This document shows, piece after piece, positions 55,573 to 64,000 of a DNA stretch of 64,000 nt. Positions within the stretch are counted from its first letter, which is position 1; every line of letters starts with the position of its first letter. The notes below the pieces were generated by a model. It was given only the letters and a program-made list of their open reading frames with translations, was not told the DNA's origin and ran no database searches. The position numbers and the translations under genes were made by a program. This DNA comes from Doryteuthis pealeii (taxonomy: Eukaryota > Mollusca > Cephalopoda > Myopsida > Loliginidae), in NCBI GenBank assembly GCA_023376005.1, contig CM042181.1, positions 16,018,046 to 16,082,045 of the forward strand, given 5' to 3'.

Positions 55573-56127
55573 AACGGGTTTAGCTCAGTCGATAGAGCAT
55601 CCACCAAGGAATCATAAGGTTCCGGCTTCGATACTGGCCCTCGCCAACTCAGTGCATGAGTCCCAACCCTATTGCCAAACCCCAACCCCTTTTTATCATA
55701 TAGGTGCTAGAAGGCGGTGACTGAGGGTCTGCATGTCCTTAGAATGACATTAAACTCTATCTGATGGTGAGGTTCCTGTTTTGGAGGTTTGGGGAATGTG
55801 GAGCACCCCTTCATCACCATTGCTCCCTGGTCCACTCTGACCCGGAGTGGTAGTACCTGTTAGGGTCCCATTTATGGGTTAAATAGAAAAACATGAGTTG
55901 ATAAACAAAATTGTATTATCCATTAAGAATTGATTTATTTCAAAACTTTATCGGCATTAAATGACCCACTGAGGTTGATATGCCGTAAAACAGTGCATGA
56001 GTAACACAGCTTTGATCTGTGCAGTAAAATGTGGCGCTCCACCTCAGACACAGAAAAAAATCTCCCCAGTCTAGTGCTAGTGAAAAGGGGATAGACTCCC
56101 TCGCTGTCTGGCTGATGCCACCTATTC
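55573..56127 (+). mobile_element. SINE-1 copy e, interrupted by a family B retroposon
   Basis: Head at 55576-55660, body at 55992-56127. The interruption is flanked by the direct repeat AGTGCATGAG, so the SINE was the target. Confidence 0.75.
55661..55991 (+). mobile_element. Family B retroposon with target-site duplication
   Basis: A 5'-truncated copy ending GATATGCCGTAAAAC, flanked by AGTGCATGAG on both sides (55651-55660 and 55992-56001). This fixes the orientation and 3' end of the family. Confidence 0.75.
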
Positions 56128-56142
56128 TATTACATCATAAAC

Positions 56143-56378
56143 TGGTTTAGCTCAGTTGATAGTGCATCCACCTAAGAACCACAAGGTTCTGTGTTTGATG
56201 CTGGCACTCGTCACCCCAGTGCATGGGTAGCACAGCTTGGATCTGTGTGATAAAGTGGGAAGCTGAAGGTAGTTGTGGCACTCCACCTCAGATGCGAAAA
56301 CAATCTCCTCAGTCTAGTGCTATTGAAAAGGGGATAGACTCCCTTGCTGTCAGGCTGAGGCCACCTATTCTATTATTT
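56143..56378 (+). mobile_element. SINE-1 copy f
   Basis: Diverged copy with A box TTAGCTCAGTTGATAG and body ACTCCACCTCAGATGC. It follows copy e directly, which with copies d and e makes a run of three SINEs in the same orientation. Confidence 0.7.
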
Positions 56379-56478
56379 TACTTTATTATTACATCATGAA
56401 CTTCTGTTTTTAATTTATTTTTATTTTTTAAATTTATTTTTTAATTTTCATAGAGCACTTTAAACAATCCCCAAAATC

Positions 56479-56517
<39 letters not shown>

Positions 56518-56520
56518 GTG

Positions 56521-57000
56521 GAATTGTTTGGCTCACTGATAAGATAAAGTGGAAATTCTTCCAATCTGTAACTGTGTCAGTACTGCTGTACAGCTGCACC
56601 ACTTGGGTTCTAATGAAGCACATAGAGAAAAGGCTAAATGGAAGCTACACAAGGATGCTGCATGCTGTCTTAAACAAATCCTGGAAGCAGCACTCCACAA
56701 AGCAGCTTTCTGTAGATGAGATATTATTACCAAGGTATGTGAACTAATTTCAGAAGAATGCCATCCAGTGTGGACATGTCTCAAACAAAAACAACTTAGA
56801 GCTTATAGTTTTCTATTAGTAGATGAAATAATATACTAGGTGTATAAGACCTCTCCATACTGGATAGCAATCCTCTGAAATTAGTAGACGAGTTCACATA
56901 CCTGGGTAGTAATATCTCATCTACAGAAATCTAGGTGGGAGCTACACAAGGATGCTACATGCTGTCTTAAATAAATCTTGGAACCAGCACCCCACCAGAA
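56521..57000 (+). pseudogene. Non-LTR reverse transcriptase remnants
   Basis: Frame IKWKFFQSVTVSVLLYSCTT then LNKSWKQHSTK is the conserved RT thumb/post-RT region. A second partial copy (FTYLGSNISSTE, then LNKSWNQHPTRK) follows from 56905. Confidence 0.7.
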
Positions 57001-57065
57001 AGTAGCTGTACTCTCCACTTGCCTCTGTTACATAATGAGGCTGAACTTGCACAAAGGTATCAAAA

Positions 57066-57363
57066 TTAGGGTGACCCAGAAAAAAACAGAACCCAAATTA
57101 TTTATTTATTTTCCCATTAAACTAACCTTAAACCCCAACCCTAACCCTAACCCCCCTAATTAGAATTAAGTTTTATTACAAAATTTGTGGGTTCTGTTTT
57201 TTCTGGGTTCTGTTTTTTCTGGGTCACCGGTTATACAGAGTGACCCAGAAAAAACAGAACCCAAATTATTTATTTTCCCATTAAACTAACCCTAGACACC
57301 CATAGTTAAAATTAAGTTTTATTATAAAATTTGTAGCTTCTGTTTTTTCTGGATCACCCTAAT
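57066..57363. mobile_element. Palindromic repeat GGGTGACCCAGAAAAAACAG, two tandem copies
   Basis: Two adjacent palindromic units (57066-57228 and 57236-57356) with ends AGGGTGACCCAGAAAAAA and their complements; the first hinge is CCCTAACCCTAACCCCCC. They interrupt a retrotransposon remnant, whose flanks resume at 57363. A related single unit is at about 50955-51105. Confidence 0.6.
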
Positions 57364-57364
57364 T

Positions 57365-57740
57365 TTGACACCTTTGTGCAAGTTCAGGCCATAATGAATA
57401 AATCCTGGAACCAGCACCCCACCAGAAAGTAGCTGTACTCTCCTCTTGCCTCTGTTACATAATTAATAGATTGACTATTCAATTTGTAATGTAAGTGTAA
57501 AACAATTCACATACCTAGGTAGTAATATCTCATCCACAGAAAGCGATGTTAATACATGAATAGGAAAGGCATGGTCGGCCACAAACAAATTATCAGTCAT
57601 ATGGAAATCTGATCTCATTGACAAGCTAAAGAGACAATTCTTCCAGGCTGTGGTTATATCAGTACTGCTGTATGGCTGCACCACTTGGACCCTAACGAAG
57701 CGCCTTGAGAATAAGCTAGATGGGAGCTGCACATATATAA
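57365..57740 (+). pseudogene. Non-LTR reverse transcriptase remnant
   Basis: Reads FTYLGSNISSTESDVNT, a stop, then IGKAWSATNKLSVIWKSDL and FFQAVVISVLLYGCTTW. This is the same RT family as 56521, in the same orientation, broken by a nonsense codon and by the palindromic repeats at 57066-57363. Confidence 0.72.
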
Positions 57741-58273
57741 ATATTGCTCTGTATATAATCTAAAAAGATTATTATACATTGAGCTCTCTGTAGTGATTTA
57801 AAGATTCACTGTATTTATACATACTGGATCATACAATAATAATACAGTGTGTTTTAGAAATCACATATAGAATCATCCCTTACTACCAAGTTTTGGATAC
57901 CTTACATATATATTAGTGATGGAGAGAGAGAGAGAGAGAGACTTTACACTACTTACTCCTGAACACCCAACATATAGCTGGCCATGTAAAAAAAACATGG
58001 ATATGACCTCATCTCTCCCAGAATTTATGAGAGTAAAACAAACAAATAAATGTACTTTATACAATAAACGTATCTCACTCCATTTGGTTAGTAATCAGAT
58101 TTTACCATCTAAATGATCTGTAAGGTCAACCTTGCATCGTGGTGGGTGGGCAGCCTAAAGCCAGGTCAAAAATATCAGGTTCTTTAGATGTAGTTTTGAC
58201 TGTGATCCCCAAAAAGATAAACAAATGCACAAACGTCAGATGAGTTGTACAGATATAACGTAACATGATAGTA

Positions 58274-58553
58274 GGATGCGCGTGGTGTAATGGTTAAAGT
58301 CATGGGAAATGGACTCTACGCTCGAGCTCCAATCCTGGATGTGCTAATTGCATTTCACTTAGTGCTAATACCCTTGGGAAAGGTATGAATCCTACTCTCC
58401 CTCCAGCTATGGGTAAATAGTAGGGCAGATTGGGCTCTTTAACCTTGGTTAGGCAACTGGTCTAGGAGAAGGAAAACTCTGAATTCAAACCTGTTAGACT
58501 CCGCTTAAGAAATTGACCTTGTGTCACATCCTGCTCGTGCGGAGGGGTTGGTA
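58274..58553 (+). mobile_element. SINE-2 copy b
   Basis: Nearly identical to the copy at 49659, again ending CGGAGGGGTTGGT before a (TA)n tract. That both copies end in (TA)n suggests the tail belongs to the element. Confidence 0.78.
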
Positions 58554-58561
58554 TATATATA

Positions 58562-58594
<33 letters not shown>

Positions 58595-58651
58595 AGCTCT
58601 TATTGATATTGAGCATTCTAATAATACAACAAAAACTTGATCAACCACTAA

Positions 58652-58691
<40 letters not shown>

Positions 58692-58701
<10 letters not shown>

Positions 58702-58806
58702 GGAAGTAATTCTGTGACCCTGGGTTTCATACCTTTAGGTATTCATCAGGCTGTCTGATTGACAGCGAAAGGTAGGGAACCCAGGGTCACAGAATTACTT
58801 CCATTA
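58692..58806. repeat. Short hairpin repeat
   Basis: Arms TAATGGAAGTAATTCTGTGA and complement, about 32 bp each, around a loop of about 50 bases. Confidence 0.8.
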
Positions 58807-58812
58807 TATATA

Positions 58813-59392
58813 CTAGCAAATATATGCACCCTCCGGGTGCAAGTATTTAAGTTTTAATAAAATAAAATATAATGTTAACTTAGAAAGGGTAATGGAACTA
58901 AATAAGATGCCGATAAAAAGATTTGAAACAGAGGGGGAACAACTAAAACTTGCTTTTTCTTCACTCCCATCTTTCATTGCTAAATTTTCATAATTTAACT
59001 ATTTACTTAAATTAGGAAGTAAAGAATAGAATTGCTGTTAATGTATTTATTGGAGATTTTTGCTCATATTCATTAAGATAAAACCAAACAATTAGAAATC
59101 AATAATACTGAGCACATATTTATTAAAATCAAATTTTTAATATCGATATGCAAATTAGCCTTTCCCTTCACACTGCAAACCACTATTTTGTATATAAATA
59201 CGATTGCATGTTAATGATTTGTAGATATGGTCAACAGTATTAGTAATGTAAAACTATTTTATTAATAATTGAGGTTTGAATAAAAATCAAATCATGCAGA
59301 ATGTGATGTAAATAACTATGTGAATTGTGACTCGATTAGTAATATAGTTTTGGTTACAGGCAGAAAAACACACAATCTCCATTATAATAAGA
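58813..59392 (-). mobile_element. Non-autonomous Helitron, copy 4
   Basis: Complete 580-bp copy of the same subfamily as copy 3, with perfect 3' hairpin, CTAG end, TC start and A/T flanks. It begins six bases after a separate hairpin repeat at 58692-58806. Confidence 0.82.
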
Positions 59393-61387
59393 TATACCTA
59401 TTCCATTAGTGTTGTACCACTTATATATTCTGTATTTTGGCACCCAGTTATTATCTAAGCAAGTTTTGTTAAAGTCCATAGAATATTTCTTCTTTATGAT
59501 CTTCAAGTGTAGACATTCAAGTTGTCCTTTTTTTTTTACCCCACTCTTTTTTTTTCTAAAATCGTTTTTTTTTTTTTTTTTTTTTTTTTTTTATTCTTAA
59601 AATCTTTTTTACCTTTTTCAGTGGATTTTTTTCATTTTTAGAAATTCTTCTAAACCAACCCCTTTTTTCGACATAATGTATTTTTCATTAAAAAATTTTT
59701 TTTTTTATATCTGAACATAATGCTGGCCCAAAGGGATAGTAACTGTTAGGGTTCCATCCATGGGTTAAATAGAAAAATGTGTTTATTAAAAAAAAAACCC
59801 AAAAAACGAGTATCCATTAAGTAGTGATGTGCAAAACGAAGACTTTCAAAATGTCTGCTTAATTGTTAAAAATATTTTAAAACATCAATAAAAAATGGAA
59901 AATTAACTTTTTAATGTTTTCTTTTATGTTTAATATAAAGAACAATTCCAAGTTTATATGTTATAAAAAAGAAAAAAACAAATTTCTCTTACATAAAACC
60001 TAAATTTTTGCATTTTAAAGTAAATTGCCGTAAATTCCCACTCTTTGTTGACAGTTATCGCATCTTGACGTGTGCACCTTTTCTTAGTATGGAGCACTAT
60101 ACATATAAAAAATTATTTTCTGAAGCAAAAACAAATTACTAATTTAGCATTTCCTTGATGCCTCACGATTTAACTCTTAATATTATTGAAAAAGAAAGTT
60201 GGAAAAATCAAAATTAGAATGTTAGAAATTATTTATAATAAAATTTTAACTGAACGGTAATATCTGCTTTCTGGATATAAACGGGAGAATTATTTGTTTC
60301 CAAATAAAATAATAAATTTCTTCAAACACTTTGAGTTTTCTTTTACAGAGTATAATTATACATGCGTCACGGATTCGAACCTATTAACTTATGTACCCAG
60401 AACAAAGTGAAAACAACAACAACAGTTTTCCCCCAAACCCAGTTTTTATTTCTCTTTGATCCATCCGTAATAAGAATGACAACAATTTTTAATTCAAACA
60501 TTATTTTCAAAAATTTATAAAATAAAAACCAACATATATTATGTCATTATTTTTAGCAAGATATTTTTTATACAATATTTTCTTTGATTAAATAAATACG
60601 ATTTTGCTGTACATTAAAGAAAAGTATTAATTTTACATTATATAAATTTTTAAAAATCCCTGAAAAATAAAATAAAAATGTAGACAATAGGAACTTTTAA
60701 TATAAAATTCTTTTGAAAATATCTAATAATTAAAAAAAAGAAAAAGAAAAAGATACATATTTTTTCTTATTTATGAGATTTAAGTTTCAATGTTTAAGAT
60801 GTCCTATTTCCAAACCGATTTATTAGCGAATTATCTTTTTTTTACATATGTTCCATCATTAAATTGTCTTTCGAAAAATGTAAAATTTATTTATGTACAA
60901 AAAAAAAATCTTGGTACGTGGGATCAATGCGCGAAACAAAAACTACCGAAAAAAATTATTAGCCTATTCAATTTAGTAAATATTTATTTACAATAAAAAT
61001 TTGTCTTTTATTACTTCATATACCGAAAGTTTTATTAAAATCGGATAGTTAGTTTATTTTATATGATTTTTAGAAGAATTTCATGTGATCACCCTTTTTT
61101 AGAGCCAGAGATATTTTGCAAAACAAACCAAACTAAACACAATGCATTTTTTTTTTTCATTTTTAAGTTTTTATAAATTGCATCACCCCTCTTTTGCTTT
61201 TGTTTGTTTCTCTGTATGTGTTTTACGCTAGTGGTTTATTGTAACCATCTGTTACCAGCATTTTAAATAAAGGTGAAACATAATTCACTTTACATCCGGT
61301 CATAGAACTGATGCATCTTGGGAATTCTCATTTTACATTCTTTTTTTTTTTTTTTTTCCTTTTTTTCCCCTTTTTCTTCTTTTCCAG
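59393..61387. other. AT-rich with poly-T, no gene seen; upstream of the unknown gene
   Basis: Poly-T at 59564-59592. The expected non-coding first exon of the 61388 gene could lie here, but I cannot place it. Confidence 0.5.
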
Positions 61388-63319
61388 TGCAATATACATC
61401 TGTGTGCATCATGGAACTTTCTGACTTGTTATTTAAGTGTCTGCTAGGAATAATATGTTTAACCCTTGTGAGTGCCGATGTTCCCCAGGGCCCACCAGTC
61501 CAGGATGACCTATCCAAGCAACCGACACAAAAAGACAAGCCACCTAATCCTCCAAGTACCCTAATGAAGAGACTATGGGTAAGGATTTAATTACCATTTT
61601 TTATTTCTACCTGTATTTTTGGAGGATATGTGCTTAATTGAAGTCGTACCTAACTTGGAAATTAATTAGTTAATAATTAATGAATTTTAGGCGGGCATAT
61701 ATGTTCAAATGTGAGGCTAAACGAATCGAGAAAATGTCAATCGTTTAGCCTCACATTTGAACATATATGCCCGCCTAAAATTCATTAATTATTAACTAAT
61801 TAATTTTCAAAATTAGGTATGACTTCAATTAAGCACATATCCTCCAAAAATTGTCGGCTTAAAGCCATATAAAAATAAACACATCTGTTTGTTTACTTAA
61901 CTTCTACCTGTATGTAAGTGTTCTAACAATTACTGGTAGTCTGGTATGATTTCTTTTTTAAAGCTCCTCCACTTTTAAAAAAAAGAATTTTTTAATCCCA
62001 TCCATAAAATTTTTTTAATTATTATTATTTTTTTTTTTTTCAGCCAACTGCCCCCACTTTTTTCTAAACCATTTTCTTTTCTAAATTTAATTTTTTTTTA
62101 TTTAAAAAAAATTTTTTTAATTTTTAAACCTCCAATTTTTTTTTTTCTAAATTTTTTTTACCCCCTCCCTTTTTTCTAAAGTTAATGAATTGCTTAAAAT
62201 TTGTAAAGCTTTTTAACCCCAATACATTTTAAAAAATTAAGCCACCATTTTTTTTATTTCAACCAACTCCCTCTTGTTTTTTTTTTCTTTTTTCTATTTT
62301 CTTTTTTTTTTTTTTAAACCCTATTTTTTTTTTCTAACCAATGCAATTTTTTTCACCAGTTTTTAAATGGCTTTAGAGATTTTTTCACCCCCCCCCCTTT
62401 TTTTTTTTTGAAAGCTAATGCATTTTTTTAAAAAGTTTAAAGCATTTTTTTTTTTTTTTTTTTTTTTCTTTTAAAACAACCCCTTTTTTTTTTTTTTCGA
62501 AAGCCAACCCTTTTTTTTCTGTTTTTAACATTTTTTTTAAAGCACTGTTAGTGTTAGTGTATCTAATCTATCCCTAATTCATTATAAGGATTAATGGTTG
62601 GTTTCAAACTAATACCCACTATTCTTATGGCTGTATTGTTGTTTGTCTTTCCTTACTGAATGTTCAGTGTTAGTGTATCTAATCTATCCCTAATTCATTA
62701 TAAGGATTAATGGTTGGTTTCAAACTAATACCCACTATTCTTATGGCTGTATTGTTGTTTGTCTTTCCTTACTGAATGTTCAGTGTTAGTGTATCTAAAT
62801 CTATCCCTAATTCATTATAAGGATTAATGGTTGGTTTCAAACTAATACCCACTATTCTTATGGCTGTATTGTTGTTTGTCTTTCCTTACTGAATGTTCAG
62901 TGTTAGTGTATCTAATCTATCCCTAATTCATTATAAGGATTATGGTTGGTTTCAAACTAATACCCACTATTCTTATGGCTGTATTGTTGTTTGTCTTTCC
63001 TTACTGAATGTTCAGTGTTAGTGTATCTAATCTATCCCTAATTCATTATAATTACTTAGTGTTTAAAACTAATAACCGCAATTCTTTTCTTTTTCAGGTG
63101 ATAATCAACCAGTCATCCAAAAAACAGAAGACAATATGTTTCATGATAAAGAAGAACAACCTGTTATTATGGGTCACAGATCAGATGAAAGTCCTGAGGC
63201 AAAGTATTTATTAAATGAAAAAGATCCAGAGAGTTCCTATCCTGATTTAGAACCAACACAAGATACGGAGTCTGATCAACATTTGGATATTGGTGTCTTG
63301 CATAATAATGTTGATGATG
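61388..63319 (+). CDS. Predicted signal-peptide protein, two visible exons, 3' end not found
   Basis: I do not recognise this gene. Exon A (61388-61578) begins after a polypyrimidine tract and CCAG acceptor, has a short 5' UTR, and starts at ATG 61411 (CATCATGG context). Its 56 codons open with a hydrophobic signal-like segment (LLGIICLTLVSA, cleavage probably after residue 22) followed by a Pro/Gln/Lys-rich hydrophilic stretch. It ends at TGG/GTAAGG. Exon B (63098-63319) follows a long pyrimidine tract and CAG; its open frame encodes about 73 acidic, hydrophilic residues (such as EEQPVIMGHRSDESPEAKY) and ends at a GTAGG donor. Exon A ends in phase 0 but exon B needs phase 1, so a small exon or another splice site is missing between them. 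No transmembrane segment is seen after the signal. It could be a secreted or type I membrane protein. Confidence 0.6.
61411..61578 (+). CDS. Unknown gene, coding exon A (signal peptide)
   Basis: This exon gives 56 codons from a well-placed ATG; the upstream in-frame ATGs fall in the poly-T intron tract and are rejected. N-region MELSDLLFK, h-region CLLGIICLTLV, c-region SA/D fit a secretory signal. The remainder (GPPVQDDLSKQPTQKDKPPN) is disorder-like. The presence of an acceptor before the ATG implies a non-coding first exon upstream. Confidence 0.6.
61615..61851. repeat. Long hairpin (about 110-bp arms, 16-base loop)
   Basis: 61615-61724 and 61741-61851 are reverse complements with only a few mismatches (GGCGGGCATATATGTTCAAA on one arm). 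It lies just inside the intron after exon A. Probably a palindromic MITE. Confidence 0.85.
61980..62548. repeat. T-rich low-complexity intron
   Basis: Alternating T homopolymers and short CCAACC islands, within the intron between exons A and B. Confidence 0.85.
62549..63055. repeat. 116-bp tandem repeat next to an exon acceptor
   Basis: GTTAGTGTATCTAATC recurs at 62553, 62669, 62785, 62902 and 63017. The degenerate last unit runs into the polypyrimidine tract of unknown-gene exon B. Confidence 0.93.
63098..63319 (+). CDS. Unknown gene, coding exon B (acidic)
   Basis: A 222-bp exon, phase 1 to phase 1, open in only the frame starting DNQPVIQKTED. Composition is strongly acidic (many E, D) with no cysteine, and codon use is unlike the surrounding simple-sequence DNA. 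Its symmetric phase means it could be skipped without frameshift. A retroposon lies only about 40 bases past the donor. Confidence 0.58.
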
Positions 63320-63360
63320 GTAGGACCCGTTTCTCTTTTTTTTTTTTTTCATCTTTCAAG

Positions 63361-63650
63361 CCCTAGCACCTTTATGATTTTCCCAGCCCTATTGCCCTTA
63401 TAGCAAGCCCCAACCCCTTTTTATCATATGGGTGCTAGAAGGCGGTAGCTGAATGTCTACATGTCCTGGGAATGACATTAAACTCTATCTGATGGTGAGG
63501 TTCCAGTTTTGGAGGTTTGTGGAATGTGGAGCACCCCTTTATCACCATTGCTCCCTGGTCCACTCTGACCCGGAGTGGTAGTACCTGTTAGGGTCTTGTC
63601 GGAATTAAATGACCCACAGAGGTTGATATGCCGTAAAACAAACAAACAAA
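63361..63650 (+). mobile_element. Family B retroposon
   Basis: A 5'-truncated copy with an internal deletion (GTTAGGGTCTTGTCGG) and AAACAAACAAAC tail. It begins about 40 bases after the donor of unknown-gene exon B. Confidence 0.65.
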
Positions 63651-63693
63651 ACAAAAACAAAATTTTTTTCATCTTAAATATTTTAAATATTTG

Positions 63694-63728
63694 TGTATAT
63701 ATATTTACCAACCCCTCCGCACGAGCAG
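63694..63728 (-). mobile_element. SINE-2 3' fragment
   Basis: ACCAACCCCTCCGCACGAGC preceded by a TA-rich tail is the reverse complement of the SINE-2 terminus; the rest of the element is absent. Confidence 0.55.
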
Positions 63729-63765
63729 CTACTGCTTAAACAATACTCTTGTCTAATCTATTATT

Positions 63766-64000
63766 GGACCATATGACCTTAAGGCACCCCTTTTTAATCT
63801 CGATTAAGAAAGGATATGTTTTTCATTTACACCGTCAATATCCAGTTATTTGTTAGGGTTAGGGGTTAGTTTTATAATAATTAAAAAAAAAAAAAATCTA
63901 AAATACGTCTGTTAAAACCACCGGATATTGACTGTGTAAATGAAAAACATGTCCTTTCTTAATCGAGATTAAAAAGAGGTGCCTTAAGGTCATATGGTCC
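63766..64000. mobile_element. Palindromic MITE (GGACCATATG family), ends at window edge
   Basis: A 235-bp near-palindrome whose last TIR base is the final base of the window. Arms share AATCTCGATTAAGAAAGGA; the hinge contains TTAGGGTTAGGGGTTAG. Probably complete. Confidence 0.72.

Overview
ORGANISM. This is animal nuclear DNA: AT-rich, intron-containing and crowded with microsatellites, homopolymer runs and at least ten families of dispersed repeats. The one recognisable cellular gene, UBR7, is conserved across animals. Its GT-AG introns are long, there are several tRNA-derived SINEs, and there are Helitrons and non-LTR retrotransposons with RNase H or GIY-YIG-like tails. This suggests an invertebrate, perhaps a mollusc or other lophotrochozoan, but I cannot name the species. 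A single N at 28974 and indel-rich stretches beside it indicate a long-read assembly. LAYOUT. 1-14990 (minus strand) holds the first seven coding exons (227 codons, the last exon cut by the window edge) of UBR7, a UBR-box plus PHD-finger E3 ubiquitin ligase, with its promoter at about 14991-15120. Its introns carry two Helitrons, two TTAA-type MITEs, a palindromic MITE and several retroposons. 15.1-16.9 kb is a decayed non-LTR retrotransposon 3' end with an internal 147-bp tandem duplication. 17.6-19.0 kb (units of about 112-120 bp) and 20.3-22.7 kb (70-bp unit, about 34 copies) are tandem arrays. 22.7-25.3 kb contains inverted LTRs around one primer-binding-like site, and a MITE whose empty site is also in the window. 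26.06-28.97 kb is a long palindrome ending at the N, probably an assembly fold-back. 30.1-36.05 kb is a satellite of about 40 copies of a 147-bp unit. 36-61 kb is repeat desert: two more intact Helitrons and a truncated one, MITEs with 8-bp target duplications, retrotransposon fragments, SINEs and pyrimidine-rich microsatellites. It includes a striking hairpin-dense GC-rich insert (55031-55355). 61388-63319 (plus strand) carries two exons of a second gene, a predicted signal-peptide protein I do not recognise. HOW IT FITS. The two genes lie far apart and appear unrelated. Nearly everything else is mobile or tandem DNA, much of it nested, so relative insertion order can be read: Helitrons and MITEs in UBR7 introns, a TTAA MITE inside a palindromic MITE, a retroposon inside a SINE, and a MITE inside a dispersed element. 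No operon, CRISPR array, rRNA or intact tRNA gene is visible.
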